DNA from: Astragalus membranaceus
Taxonomy: Eukaryota > Streptophyta > Magnoliopsida > Fabales > Fabaceae
Length of the DNA: 64,000 nt
NCBI GenBank assembly: GCA_039519185.1
Contig: CM076854.1
Span: 160,881,434 to 160,945,433, forward strand
Reading direction: 5' to 3'
Under the pieces are notes generated by a model. That model ran no database searches, had not been told where the DNA came from, and was given only the letters and a program-made list of their open reading frames with translations. Of the stretch, positions 12,428 to 24,115 are shown piece after piece. Position 1 is the first letter of the stretch. Every line of letters starts with the position of its first letter. The position numbers were made by a program, and so were the translations under genes.

Positions 12428-13834
12428 TCATAGGAAACTTTCTGAATCAGCTGTTGTTGCATTGAGGCACTCTGCTTCTGTAACTTCTAGGCTGGTTCTG
12501 AATGTTTTGTTCTTAGATAGTGGTGAGGATAGGACCAAATTCTCCCTTGCGTCATAGAGCTTCAGCTTGTTGTCCTTGATTGTCACTGAAAAGCCTTTTT
12601 CAACTAGTTGTCCAACACTAATGAGATTGCTTCTCATGTTGGGAATGTACCACACATTCTCAATCAATACAGTTCTGCCATCTGCCCTTTGAATGAGTAT
12701 ATCACCCATTCCCTCAGCCACCATACTCTTGTTATTAGCACACTTAATGGAGGTTTTCTTGGTTGGATCAAAATTGATCAACCAATCTCTGTTGCCAGTC
12801 ATGTGATTTGAACACCCAGTGTCCAAATACCATATGTCCACCACTGTCTTGCCATCACTTGTGGTGATCATGAATGCCACCCATTCAGAATCATCATTAA
12901 CAGCTGTGAAGGCCACATGGTCAGAATCAGATTCCTGAGCCATGTTGGCTTCCTCTTCCTTGTCTTTGTCTTTCTTTGCCTTTGACCAACAGTCACTGGC
13001 ATAGTGCCCAAATTTCTCACAGTTCCAGCACTGAATCTTCTTCTTATCAGTAGGTTCTTTCTTACCTTTAGAGCTACTAGACCCTCCTCCTTTAGAGGAT
13101 TTAGAATCTTTGCCCTTTCCCTTGTTAGAGTTCCAATTTCCTTTGCCATTAGACTTCTTCTTGCCTTTAGACCAGTTTGACTTAGAGGATTTAGCTTGGA
13201 AGGCTGTCTCCTTCCCTTTATCACCTCCTTCCATCTCATTTAGATGAATTTCCTTGGCCTCTAAGGCGCTTTGAAGTTGTTCAATAGTTACTGCTGCTGG
13301 ATCCATAGTATCCTCAATAGAATTAACTATGTAGCCAAATCTTTGAGTTAAAGAACGTATGATCTTTTCACAAACTTGTTGATTTGTGAGTTGTTCACCA
13401 TTCAATCCCATTGCATTAGTGATGACTCTAAGTCTAGCATTGTAGTCACAGATCTTCTCTTGATCCTTCATCTTAGTGTTCTCATATTGCTTTCTCAAAG
13501 CATTCAACTTGACCTTTTTAACTTGAGTATCACCCAAGAAACTGGTTTTCAGAATATCGCAGGCTTCTTTAGAAGTCTTGGCATTTCTGATTTTTTCAAA
13601 ATTTGGTTCATCACAACCTTGATGAATGAGATACTTACCCTTGCAATCTTTCCTCTTGTTCTTAATGTAGGTGGCCCTTTCAGCCTCTGTTGGTTCTGCA
13701 GGCAGCTCTGCATACCCTTCTAGCACAATTTCAATGAGGTCTTGGAAGCCTAAGATTGCCTCCATTTGAATACACCATTTGTCATAGCTTTTGTTATCTA
13801 GTTTAGGTATGTTTGTGGGTAGATTTCCTGCCAT
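12428..13834 (-). pseudogene. Copia gag and protease
   Basis: A 468-codon open frame starting at the ATG 13832-13834, about 150 bp inside the 5' LTR. Residues 10-200 are the plant copia gag region (DUF4219/UBN2-like). Residues 205-268 are a Lys/Ser/Gly-rich linker. Residues 270-283 are a CCHC zinc knuckle (CWNCEKFGHYASDC). The aspartic protease active site is Asp339-Thr-Gly in WYLDTGCSNHMTG. It forms the capsid and processes the polyprotein in virus-like particles. A premature TGA ends it at the pre-integrase boundary, so a gag-protease product could still be made. Confidence 0.92.
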
Positions 13835-13986
13835 GGTTAAGGTCTAAAAAACTGTTTCACACACTGTTTCCCTTTAATCCAAGAATTTGTCACTCTGACT
13901 AAAACTCACAAAAATCACACACCTCACACACCTCACACACTCTTGTGTTTCCCAGATTTTTCTTGATTCCCCAAGAACGTAACTAT

Positions 13987-14000
13987 GCTCTAAGATACCA
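13987..14000 (-). other. Primer-binding site of the copia element (tRNA-Met type)
   Basis: Minus-strand tggtatcttagagc, close to the canonical initiator-Met site TGGTATCAGAGC, lies three bases from the 5' LTR. Confidence 0.85.
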
Positions 14001-14003
14001 ATT

Positions 14004-14761
14004 TGTTGGTGTATATTATGAATTGTGGTGGTGTAGATAGCAAAGCAGGCCCAGAATTGTAAAACAAAACTGACCCAATCTTTTAATTGCTTCAGGTACT
14101 GTGCACTTAAGGTTTTGGGCTTTCTACCCGAACACAATACAAACAACAGAGAAGGATTAATTTCAACGAAACCCTAGATTTGCGCCTCACACGTAATTTT
14201 CCTTCTCTCTCTATCTTCGTTCTTTTCCTCTCTGGCTTCTCTCTACGAAGAACAAAAACCCTAACGTTTTCCCTTCTGATTTCTTCTCTGTCTTGCAGGT
14301 TTTGAAACAACAAGCAAATGTTTGCTGAATCACAGCATGGAGATGAACACAGATCGTAAAAGGGAGCGTTGCTGTTTGAAGATTGAGCGCAGAAATGGAG
14401 CGAAGATGAGAGGTGGACCAAGACACAGGCGAAGTGAAGGAGAAGAAGAACGAACAAGATTGTTGCAAGGACTGTAAAATTCTCTTCTATTTTCTTTATA
14501 TCATTCAGTGTATCTCATTCATGTTGTTCTGTGTACATACATGTATTATATTTATAGAAGTGATTTGGGTTTGTTAATCTGGATTAGTTACACTAACAAC
14601 CCAGCTAATCTTCTAAACAGTTTTCCTAAAAACTTGTAACAGATTCTGTTTTTTGTTTACAAATGGTCATTTTGACCTAGACTTGCGAAACCCTAATTTC
14701 TTACAATCAGCTGTATTTCAGTAACTAGGTAAAGTACAGTGAACAGAATTACAAGTCAATA
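14004..14761 (-). repeat. 5' LTR of the copia element
   Basis: 758 bp matching 325-1084. A TATA-like minus-strand tataaata is at 14549-14556. The terminus (gtcaata) has two changes relative to the other LTR (gtcgaca), so its CA end is lost. The target duplication atatc follows at 14762-14766. Confidence 0.92.
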
Positions 14762-14766
14762 ATATC

Positions 14767-15742
14767 ATCTTGGATTATCGCATGGGCCAAGAACGCTAGC
14801 TCTTCACCTATAAAATGGAAGAATACATCTATTTAGGCAAAACAATTAGAAGCGGCTTTAAAATGTAACTGTCATTTCATTACAAATACAAAATTCACAA
14901 TGTTCTTGTTCCTTACCTTGATTTTCAATGGTTTTTTTTCCCATAGATAATTCACACAAACAAATCACAAATATGAGAAATGACTGAGATTCTGAGAAGC
15001 TCGTGTTGCAGAAGCAAAAATATCTTTCAATTACCCGATCAAACAGGCATATACACACAACATATAAAAATGAAGAAAAATATATATGTATATAATATAC
15101 TTGAAACATGAATTCCACTATATACTAAACCTATTAAAGTATATAAAATCAAGGTATGTAATGCAATATCAAAAGTGAAGGGAAAATTCTGACTTTGTGA
15201 ATTTTCAATTCTCAAAGTAAAATGAAACCAATATATAGGGAGACATAGCATTGTAAAGGTGGAGAGGTGATGATACAACAAAATCAAAATTACTGCATCA
15301 GAAAATATATAGGGTTAGTTAAGGCTTGCTCAATTTAAACTAACAGAACATGCAACACCCATTTCAGAAAATCCAATTTAAAAAATTAGAATATTTCAAA
15401 ATTCTCCAAAAAAATAGCAAGAAGACTAAATGGCATAATAGAAATACAGAAAAAGTTGGAAAGGTAGGGGAGCTACTTGGGCATAGGAAGATCAAAAAAA
15501 GTGAGGATGGAAACAGATCATGACAACAACATTCTGCACCAGACACCATGCGCATGACCTAGGGGAAATGAATGGCCTAAATTGATGGATTTATAGGTCT
15601 TCCAACTGTTTATGAGGCGACCATTATTGAGTTCCATGACAGAAGTCGGTGAAGGCTCAGCGAGGCGGTGAGGGAAGAAATTGATGGAGAGAGAGATGAG
15701 AATGAGAATGAGTAAGAAAGATTCTGTGAGATCTGGAAAAGT
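14767..15742. other. Spacer, no gene recognised
   Basis: AT-rich unique-looking sequence. Open frames of 60-86 codons on the minus strand are hydrophobic or cysteine-rich without domain or start context. Nothing else can be supported. Confidence 0.4.
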
Positions 15743-15761
15743 TAATTACACACATTAATTT

Positions 15762-15906
15762 CTTCCCTCACAGCCCCGACGAGAGAGCGTGGAATCAGTC
15801 ATCTCACATCTCTAAAATTTTTTTTTCGTGAGGATCGAATCCAAGAGCAAACCGAGTCGACCCTTACGGACCATTGTCTGCTCACCACTAGGCCCAATTC
15901 ATTGGG
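15762..15906 (-). mobile_element. tRNA-derived SINE with 19-bp target duplication
   Basis: A 145-bp insert between perfect direct repeats of taattacacacattaattt (15743-15761 and 15907-15925). Read on the minus strand it begins cccaatgaattggg. It has an A-box-like tagtggtgagcag and a B-box-like ggattcgatcc, spaced as in tRNA-headed SINEs. Length, long duplication and internal Pol III boxes together support a SINE mobilised by a LINE. I cannot name the family. Confidence 0.78.
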
Positions 15907-15925
15907 TAATTACACACATTAATTT

Positions 15926-16934
15926 TGAAAATACAACATATTGAAACGAAAGAAAAAAAAGACTTAATTCATAATTATTTGCATTTATTTGATTGCTTTT
16001 TTTTATAAGCAATGTTAGTGGGGGTTGGGGAATGTTAGTTTTCGGGGTTTAAACCCGGGACCTCCTTCTTACACTTTTTTGGTGCACTCATTCGATATCC
16101 CTTAGCTCGCCAACCTAACAGCATTCGAGTTTGGGGGGCTGTGGACCGTCCAAGCCGACTAGGTCTCCTAAAGCATGCCATGTAACCTCGGCTTGGTGAC
16201 TCATGGATGAGTTCCAAGGTGGCGCTCAGAAGACAGGCCACGTGGACCTGGAGAGGTGACTCACAGATCGGATAAGATCACCACGTAACCGGCAAGGTCG
16301 TGTTTTATTCAATTTTTATATTTATTATTATTTTGCTATGCTTGTTTAAGTAACTTTGCGATTTCACTGGGGAATGAATCGATTTGCTCTGCTTGGTGTT
16401 TTTTTCCCCTTTGTGCTTCTATTCACATGTAGATTTAAGCTTAATTCCTCTCAAACAAATTAACACCTCCTCCACAAGAGAGGCCATTCCCAAACCTAAC
16501 GAGTAAAGTGGCCCACCTCCCAAGGAAACAACTCCTTGAGGGGAGAATCACACACACCCATGTGTTTAGCCAAAATCGGATATTACCCATCTTTTAAGGC
16601 ATGTCAGCCAACCAAGCCTGGCGGCAAAAAAAATAACCGTAGCACAAAAAAAAATTATTTACCAAAATAACACCCTTTTTAGATTATTTACCAAACTAGA
16701 ACACATCCAATTTTTAGACCAGAAGTCGCCCCCAGAGCCAACGACTTCTAGCCTGTATTTTGCAATTTCTTTTTGTTTTTTCAGTTCAGAAGTCGCCCCC
16801 CAGGGTGACTTCTGAACTGTGTTTTTTAATTTCTTTTTCTTTATATTAATTTAAATTAAGTTATATTAGTTAATTTAATTAATTTAGAAAATTAATATTT
16901 ATAATTCTAAATTAATTATAAATATTATGGTGAA
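15926..16934. other. Spacer with degenerate repeat remnants
   Basis: No gene. At 16030-16060 is a cggggtttaaacccgg palindrome resembling a tRNA B-box. At 16355-16373 is tttgcgatttcactgggga, a decayed Tat/Ogre primer site. At 16730-16830 two copies of agaagtcgccccc..gacttct form an imperfect repeat. None has clear borders. Confidence 0.4.
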
Positions 16935-17179
16935 AAAAAACTTATTGTTATGGAGGGGTGGAATAGAGCTGCTGGTCAAAACTTTCTTGAAAAGATTAGT
17001 AGTTGCACTGAAGAGATTAATGTCTTGGGTAAACAGCTTCACACCAAATATAGAGATGAGATTGGAGCTTGTAAACGGGTCATGGAAGTTTTTCGTGATG
17101 GCTTGGATTCCTATTCCCAGGAGCGGTATAAACAGGTTAGTGACCATATGAATCGATTATTGGCACAAGAGGAGACTTT

Positions 17180-18504
17180 TTGGAGACAGCGAGCAAAGTT
17201 CATTGGCTTAAAGATGGTGATACAAATTCTAAGTTTTTCCATGCCATGGCTAGCGCACGGCGGCGGCGTAATGCAATTGTGAAACTTAAAGATAGAGATG
17301 GGGTGGAGGTCGAGGGACAAGTTGCCCTTGGGATGGTCGCTAGAGACTACTTTCAAAATTTGTTCCAACGAATGGATAGTCTCTAGGATCAAGTCGTGCG
17401 GCATTTGCGGAAGTGTATTCATGATGAGGAGAATCTTGCGCTGACAGCCCTGTTACGAGTTGATGAGTTTAAGGATGCCCTCTTTCATATGCACTCGGAC
17501 AAGGCTCCGGGTCTTGACGGTCTTAATCCAGCTTTCTTTAAGCGCTTCTGGGACTTATGTGGCGTTGAGATTTTCCATACCGGAAGGGTGTGGCTTGATA
17601 GTGGTGAATTTCCGCCGAACCTGAATGATGCAAACATAGTTTTAATTCCAAAGGTAGATAATCCGGTCTCTATGGGTGACCTTCAGCCTATTTCTTTATG
17701 TAATGTCATCTATAAAATCATTTCCAAAGTTCTTGCTAATAGATTGAAGAATGTTCTCCCTTTATGCATTTCTCCCGAGAAATCGGCCTTTGTAGCTTCT
17801 AGATCGATTTTAGATAATGTTATGGTGGCTAGTGAGACTATTCATCATATGAATTGTAAAGTGAATGGTAAGGTGGGGGCGGTGGCCTTAAAAATTGATA
17901 TTAGCAAGGCTTATGATCGTGTTGATTGGGGTTATTTGAAGTGTGTGATGCGTAAGATGGGGTTCAATGAGACTTGGATTGGCTGGATATCCATGTGTGT
18001 TGAGACGGTGAATTATTCGGTTATGATGAATGGTGAGAAGGCTGGACTGGTTCCCCCTAGTAGAGGTCTCCGGCAAGGAGACCCTCTTTCTCCATATTTG
18101 TTTATCTTGTGCCCTGAGGGACTGATTTCCTTACTGAAACGAGCTGAGGTTACCGGTGATATTCATGGCATCAAGGTGTGTAGGGGGCACCAACCCTTAC
18201 ACACCTTTTTGTTGATGATTGTTTTCTTTTTTGCAGAGCCACAACAAGTGAATGCACCACTCTGAAGGATTTACTTGCTATGTATGAACAAGCCTCGGGG
18301 CAAGCTATTAATTTTCAAAAATTAGAAGTTTTCTTTAGCACGAATACCACTCAGGACATGAAAGACTCTCTTGCCAATATCTTAGGTGTGTCTGAGTGCT
18401 TGGGGACCGGTAAATACCTTGGGCTACCATCCATGGTTGGAAGAAGCCAGAAGAGGTTGTTTGCTTATCTTAGGGACCGGACTTGGAAGAAAATTCAGAA
18501 TTAG
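17180..18504 (+). pseudogene. LINE reverse transcriptase, frameshifted
   Basis: Typical plant L1 RT blocks: SDKAPGLDGLNPAFFK, NIVLIPKV, PISLCNVIYKIISKVLANRLK, LKIDISKAYDRVDW and PSRGLRQGDPLSPYLF. At about 18200-18215 the sequence around the catalytic Asp-Asp pair is out of frame: the bases encode VDDCFLF one frame over from the open frame. Another stop precedes this region at 17384-17386. The copy cannot make an active enzyme. Confidence 0.9.
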
Positions 18505-18694
18505 TCGGGCAGGCACCTTTCAAAAGCAGGTAGAGAAGTGTTGGTAAAATCTGTTGCTCAATCAATCCCAGCTTATTGTATGAGCTCATTTCTCCTCCCT
18601 AAGTCTTTGGAGGAGGAATTGGAGAGAATGGTTAATTCATTTTGGTGGGGTACGAACAGTGGCACTAGTGGAGGTATCAAGTGGCTAAGTTGGG

Positions 18695-20241
18695 GTGCGT
18701 AAGGAATACGGTGGTATGGGTTTCCGTCATTTCCATGGCTTTAATCTGGCTATGCTAGGGAAGCAGGGTTGGAGGCTTGCAGCCGACCATGATACTATTG
18801 TTTCTCGTGTCTTCAAAGCTAAATACTTCCCAAATGGGTACTTTATGGGGGCTCGCTTGGGCCATAATACTAGTTATATTTGGCGTAGTATCCACTCTTC
18901 CTAGGTAGTAGTGAGAATGGGGGCTAGATGGAAAGTTGGGAATGGTCACCGTATTAATGTTTGGAAGGATCCTTGGTTATGGGGTAGGGCTGACCCCTTT
19001 GTGCGTACGCCCATGGTTGTGGGTAGGGAGGAGTTTCGGGTTGTGGACCTTATTGATAATAGTAGAGGGTGTTGGAATAATAATCTGATTGACCAAGTTT
19101 TCATGGTGGAGGAGGCTCGCTGTATTAAACGTATGCCGTTACTTCGTCCGAATGTTGATGATGCACTAATTTGGAAAAAGAGTAGAACAGGATCGTACAC
19201 GGTTCGGTCGGCTTATTATATGATCATGGAGGACATAATTAAGAACACTCATTTAAGAAGGGCAGGTGATTGGTTGAGTATTTGGAAACTGCGTATTCCA
19301 CAAAAAGTCAAGTTACTTTTTTGGCGTGTGGCTAGAGGTTGTCTTCCCACTAGATGCAATCTTCAACAACGACACGTCGCTTGTCCAAGGACGTGCCCGC
19401 AGTGCGATGTTTTTGATGAGGATGAGCACCGTGTCTTCTTCGGTTGTAAGAAAGCAGAAGAAGTGTGGCGTCATGCTGGTTTGTGGAGTGTGGTGTGTGA
19501 AAAGCTGCAAGCCGGTGGTTTTAGTGAAGTGTTCTTTGCTTTTCTTTCTTGTAGAAACGTTACCCAAGCCAAAGCTATAGCAATGCAATTTTGGTGCATC
19601 TGGAAACGACGGAATGAAAGAGTTTGGGAGCATGTGGATAGACTGGTTGCTGTTTCGGCCAGAATTGCGATGACTATTTTATATGACTGGGAAGCTGCTC
19701 GCCTTGTTCGTGCTTCGGACTACGTGACTCTGCGAGTTCAGGTGCTTGTGAAGTGGTCTAAGCCGACGACGGGTGAGCTGAAGTGTAACGTTGATGCGGC
19801 GCTTTTTGAAACACAAGGTAAGTTCGGTCTTGGTATGTGTGTTATAAATGATAAGGGCGAGTTTGTTGCTACGAAGACAATGACTTTTGAAAGAATTTCG
19901 ACCCCCCCCAATAGAAGCAGAAGCAACTGGTGCGTTTGAGGCTATCAAGTGGCTCAACGAGTTAGGAGTCCAGCGAGTAACCATTGAGCTGGATTGTTAT
20001 CCAGTGGTTAATGGTATCAACGGAAACTATATATCTCATGACTACAGAAGTAGGCTCTATCATTGATAGTTGCAAGTGTTTGTTAGCTATTCATCAAAAC
20101 TATAGGTTTAGTTTTGTCCGGCGACAAGTCAATGTTGTTGCTCATACTCTTGCTAGAGCATCAATACTTTATGTTTGTTCCCATGTTTTTGATTTCATTC
20201 CAACCTGTATTCATGACTCTATTTTTATTGAAATGAATTGA
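18695..20241 (+). pseudogene. LINE ORF2 C-terminal region (zf-RVT and RNase H-like)
   Basis: After EYGGMGFR and VGNGHRINVWKDPWL, which are standard plant LINE blocks, come the zf-RVT core (IWKLRIPQKVKLLFWRVARG, then CPQCDVFDEDEHRVFFGC) and an RNase H-like domain from about 19745 (WSKPTTGELKCNVDAA; later FSFVRRQVNVVAHTLARAS). Stops at 18902-18904 and 19937-19939 and at least one frameshift split it into pieces. Confidence 0.88.
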
Positions 20242-20262
20242 TTTGGTTTCCGTAAAAAAAAA

Positions 20263-22004
20263 ATGGAGTAATTTGTGGGGGCCAGGTTGATAAAAATATA
20301 GTCTAATTAAGGGCTCAAATTTTTAAGATTTAAACGAAAACTCTAAATAGTTTGGGAGCACCAATAACACAGTAGCAAGCAAAGTGCAATAATCTAGGGT
20401 GACGTTCCAACGTATGGGAGTGCTAAATTGAGTGTGCTTGATGATTTCCATGTATCAAATGAAGCTTCGGGAGTCGTTATCAAAATGACATCCCATCACA
20501 TGCACATGGTTGCCGGCTTTGAGTGTTGACGATCAATCAAAGAAGCTTCCTTCAATTTCAAGTTTCAACAACCAAACTTGACGGTGATCAAAAATAGGTT
20601 CCAAGTTCAAACTACTCGATGCTAAGCATGCATGTGTTCTTTTTATTTGTCCACGCTATTATTTGATCATATATAGAATATAATAAGCCAACATTAAGAG
20701 CATCCATTTGTAGGCATGACATAAGCCAAGCTCCTTTTATTTCTTTCACCGCATTTATAATTGGCAAGTTAGGTAAGTAGGCTGAAAAGGACCACAACCA
20801 CTATTCCATGTGGAACCTTTGTATATACAAATCCTTCAATCATTGACCCTAGCTAAGTGCCAGTGTTAATTAGTTTGTTTTATGATAGTTGTATTTTTTT
20901 ACAACTTTTTTCAGAAAAGAAATATTTTCCGTTACCTAAGCTTTTCCAAATATGCCATAAATCCAGGGCCTGTAATTAGACAAAACAAAATTACAATACT
21001 ACTATTGTATTGGGCTATTGGCTTTTGGGATCGAAGTAATAATTAACATAAACAGTTGGGTCGTAATTCGCATTCAGGGTGCTGAAATTTTTCCAAATAA
21101 ATTAATAGAAAATACTTGCCAAAAGGTTGCTTCAATTTTTATGACAAGTTTGAACGTCTAATTGGTTTAGTTTTCCTGTGTCTACCAAAAATGTTGGTCC
21201 AAGCGATAATTGATTTTGAATCGCGCTTCAAGGTCTCAATTTCAAGTCTTGAGTATGACCAAAGCTCTATTGGGAGAAGAGAACCGCACAGACCAACAAA
21301 ATTGAATACACATGGTCAGTCAGTTTCTCAGACGTAAATTAGTCACTAACAAAATCATAACTTAAAAAGAAAGTTTCTCTTTGGGGGAGGAGGGTTTGCA
21401 GGTGTTAATCAGTAGAATATACATCTAGTGTGGAATTAGTGCCTTTAATTTGGAAATTATATATATAGAATCTTCATTATTGATCCAATAATAAAACAGG
21501 CAACGGAGAATATGGACAAAAGGAAATAAATACACATGCATAGCATAGGCCAAGTAAAGAGAAACCAAAAGCGAGAGGATTCAAAGCAAAATTTTAAAAA
21601 ATGTATATTCATGAATATTCTTAAGAAAAGAAGAAAGCAAAATATGGCTCCACCAAATAGATGCTTAACGAGACACCCTTCTTTTATCTAAATCGACACA
21701 AAAATTTATTAATATTTTGACTTAGCAAAAAATAGCAGTATTACAAATTGCAATTTCTCTACATCTCTGTCTCCTCCAATTACATTTTTATTCTATAATA
21801 ATAGTAGTAACAACAATTATAACAATAACTGAATGTACAATTCGAAATACCGTAATAAATGTACGTACGTGGAAGAAAATAAAAATACGTATATAGAGTA
21901 ATAAAACAGTGCTAAACATAGCAATAACAGAGAAGAGCAGAGGAAGGAGCGAGATGCAAATTGCAGTATACTCAACGGCGTTGACTAATCGTGAACTTCA
22001 ACAA
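20263..22004. other. Spacer, probably including the 3' flank of the LEA_2 gene
   Basis: No recognisable gene or repeat terminus. The 73-codon plus-strand frame at 21116-21337 has no domain. Bases just right of 21800 may be the 3' untranslated part of the minus-strand LEA_2 gene, but no poly(A) signal was resolved. Confidence 0.4.
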
Positions 22005-22637
22005 TCAAACGCTAACGGTACACCGTTGAACAAGCTGATACTTAACGGCACCTTTATCACCGACGGCGATCCCGTTACTCTGAGGACCAAAAGAGATAAA
22101 AGCAGGGCAGCGAACATAAATATGGTAACGACCGGAAATAAAAGAACCAACCTTCCACCGAACTCTACCGTCAACCTTAACGATAACTAAAACGTTACCG
22201 TTAGTTTGATCTTGGCTAAGACCAACGAAGTTATAAGGAGCAACAGGAACGTTAGTTCCGTAAACGAAAGGCGACCAAACGTCAACGTCTTTATGGCCTT
22301 GATACGACGGAGGTATGGCGGTCCGGTAAGTAACTTGTTGACTCCGGTAATTGACGTAAGAATCGAGACGATCATAATAGATGCCGATTTTGTCATTAGG
22401 ATTGCGAGCAGAGAGTGTGACTTGGAAATTTGAGGTGAGGAAATTTGGAACGGTGGCGTTAAAAGCGTAAACGGTAACGTCTTGAAGGATGAAAGTTGGT
22501 TTAGTAGGTTTTAGTACTGCCCAGATAACTAGAATTGTAACGAGTACGATGAATACGAATATCACGATTCCCCAGAAGATTTTTTTGCAGAGCTTGTGCT
22601 TCTTTCCTTTGTGGTGGCTGCACTCCTTCACCGACAT
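22005..22637 (-). CDS. LEA_2 / NDR1-HIN1-like (NHL) membrane protein
   Basis: A single-exon gene of 210 residues. I chose the ATG at 22635-22637 (MSVKECSHHKG) because the 49 codons upstream are an untranslated CT-repeat leader, and NHL proteins of this class begin this way. Residues 1-19 are a basic cytosolic tail, 20-42 a membrane anchor, and 45-205 a LEA_2 domain with NPNDKIGIYYDR at 79-90, PPSYQG followed by WSPFVYG, and YVRCPAF before the C-terminal CTVSV. Relatives are plasma-membrane proteins induced by pathogens, senescence or stress. Which member this is cannot be told here. The frame is uninterrupted and looks functional. Single-exon structure is normal for the family. Confidence 0.93.
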   Translation of the reverse strand: MSVKECSHHKGKKHKLCKKIFWGIVIFVFIVLVTILVIWAVLKPTKPTFILQDVTVYAFNATVPNFLTSNFQVTLSARNPNDKIGIYYDRLDSYVNYRSQQVTYRTAIPPSYQGHKDVDVWSPFVYGTNVPVAPYNFVGLSQDQTNGNVLVIVKVDGRVRWKVGSFISGRYHIYVRCPAFISFGPQSNGIAVGDKGAVKYQLVQRCTVSV

Positions 22638-22651
22638 GGTTGTAGTGCGAG

Positions 22652-22674
22652 AGAGAGAGAGAGAGAGAGAAAAG
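22652..22674 (-). repeat. GA/CT microsatellite in the LEA_2 gene leader
   Basis: An uninterrupted (GA)n run 15-37 bp upstream of the start codon, so (CT)n in the transcript. CT runs in leaders are common in plant genes and may affect transcription. Confidence 0.75.
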
Positions 22675-22679
22675 ATGGT

Positions 22680-23690
22680 TTGGGAGTTTTTTTTTGTGTG
22701 CGAAGAAGTGAGAAGTAGCAGTGATGGAATGGAAACTGGTTTTTGTGAGGAAATGAAAGTGGGTTGGAAGTTTATCGCTTTCAAAGGTGTTAATTTATTT
22801 GTAAAGAAATAAGCTGGTGTGTTTGTAAAGATATGATAAGATCATGTTACTTGGTTGAAGGGTTATTTTATTATATTATTATTACATGAATATTAAGTAG
22901 TTCAGGCTAATTAGTTAGATGTGTACGTATGAGTAGTAAGCTGGATGGGGGGGGGGGGGGTTTTAATTAAAGTCTTTTTTTTTATATATAAATTTTCAAT
23001 TGCTGTCTACTTTTTTTTTTCAATTAAAAGCTGTCTAGCTCAATTCAAATGTGAAGTCGTTTTCATATGAATTCAACTAAAGCATATGATGATATTCCTA
23101 ATCTCCTATCATTACACATTAGCTACTGCGCTATGGTGTGTGTACTCTCTCTTCAGCCAGTTGTTGATGATTCAGTTCGAATGTTCGATGAGGTGGCACA
23201 CGTAGGCGTCTAGTTAGAATTTCAATCCTCTTTCAATTCCTCAGATATATCATCAGTTCAACTACTTGATATATATCTAGGAGAGACAATTGGGCTCATC
23301 TAGTGTCCTCCTTACGGAATTATACAGGATTTCATAGCCTTAACAAGTTTTTTGATTAAAAGTCACCCTTGTTAGCTAGGGAGTTATTTAATTAGCTACA
23401 ATGTCTTATGGACAGAGTGTTTTAGAAATGCCACCTAATGATTGGGGTTAGTACATTTATGGGGACTACACTCTTAATTGGAATTTTTTTTATAAATGTG
23501 CTAACCCTGTTTAACAATTTTTACTAATGTAGCAGATAACTAATGTTGGATGAAATAGAGAGATTATTCATACAAAATTTTGAAAAGTATTTACATAGAT
23601 ATTAAAAATTAATAAATATACTTTCCATTAGCAAGTCCTATTTGCTAACTACAGTCAGGCAATATGATCTTCAAACTACTTTCACCAACC
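22680..23690. other. Upstream region and spacer
   Basis: It contains the presumed promoter of the LEA_2 gene, but no convincing minus-strand TATA box. A run of G residues is at 22948-22961. Nothing else is recognisable. Confidence 0.4.
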
Positions 23691-23749
23691 GAATGTTGCT
23701 TCATCGCCAAATGGGTAAGGATCTTTGTTGTATAGGTGGGTGGACGGCC

Positions 23750-24115
23750 CAAGGGGAAATCGAATCTCGGATAACTCTAGGATGATAGTGGAGAATGGAA
23801 ATACTGTCCTTTTTTTTGGCATGGCGTATGGTTGGGTGATTCATCCCTTAAGTTTTGGTTTCCTAGGCTATTTTTAGTAACAACAGATCGTTATGCTTTT
23901 GTTAGTTCCCGTGGTAGGTGGTCTGTGGGAGGAGGGGATCACTAGTTGGTCCGCATGACCCGTGACACAACTAAAAATTACTCTCGCAATCGTCGTTTTC
24001 TGACTAGTTGCTTGGGATTCTAATCATAATTTGGATGAATTTTTTGCTCCATTGGAAGCTCTTTTTGGATAAAGTACCTACTAAGTCAAATTTGTTTAGC
24101 ATTAGCGACCGATTT
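23750..24115 (+). pseudogene. Small LINE ORF2 scrap with a foreign insert
   Basis: From 23788 the frame reads IVENGNTVLFFWHGVWLGD, then FWFPRLF, a block found between RT and zf-RVT in plant LINEs. It is interrupted at 23935-23978 by 44 bp that also occur at 25059-25102, after which LINE-like sequence seems to resume (RNRRFLTS). It is too short and broken to be functional. Confidence 0.6.

Larger units (their letters stand above)
325..14761 (-). mobile_element. Ty1/copia LTR retrotransposon with a nested insert
   Basis: A complete copia element read on the minus strand. The two LTRs are near-identical, and the flanking 5-bp duplications match exactly (atatc at 320-324 and 14762-14766). Order in the element's direction is 5' LTR, primer site, gag, protease, integrase, reverse transcriptase, RNase H, polypurine tract, 3' LTR. 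That is copia order, with integrase ahead of RT. Without the 8.7-kb nested insert the element is about 5.8 kb, normal for the superfamily. One nonsense change and one frameshift break the polyprotein, so this copy should not be autonomous, although its enzymes are otherwise well preserved. Confidence 0.95.
16940..20262 (+). mobile_element. 5'-truncated L1-type LINE, decayed
   Basis: A non-LTR retrotransposon ORF2 fragment. No gag-like ORF1 or endonuclease is present, so the copy is 5'-truncated. Reading along the plus strand there is the pre-RT segment (HWLKDGDTNSKFFH), the reverse transcriptase (17396-18265 and beyond), a zinc-knuckle zf-RVT region and an RNase H-like domain, then an A tail at 20253-20262. 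The frame is broken many times. I found no target duplication. Confidence 0.9.

Noticed and set aside
13376..13723. 115-codon plus-strand frame, and similar frames at 9974-10234 and 11985-12224
   Set aside because: Antisense shadows of the copia gag and pol.
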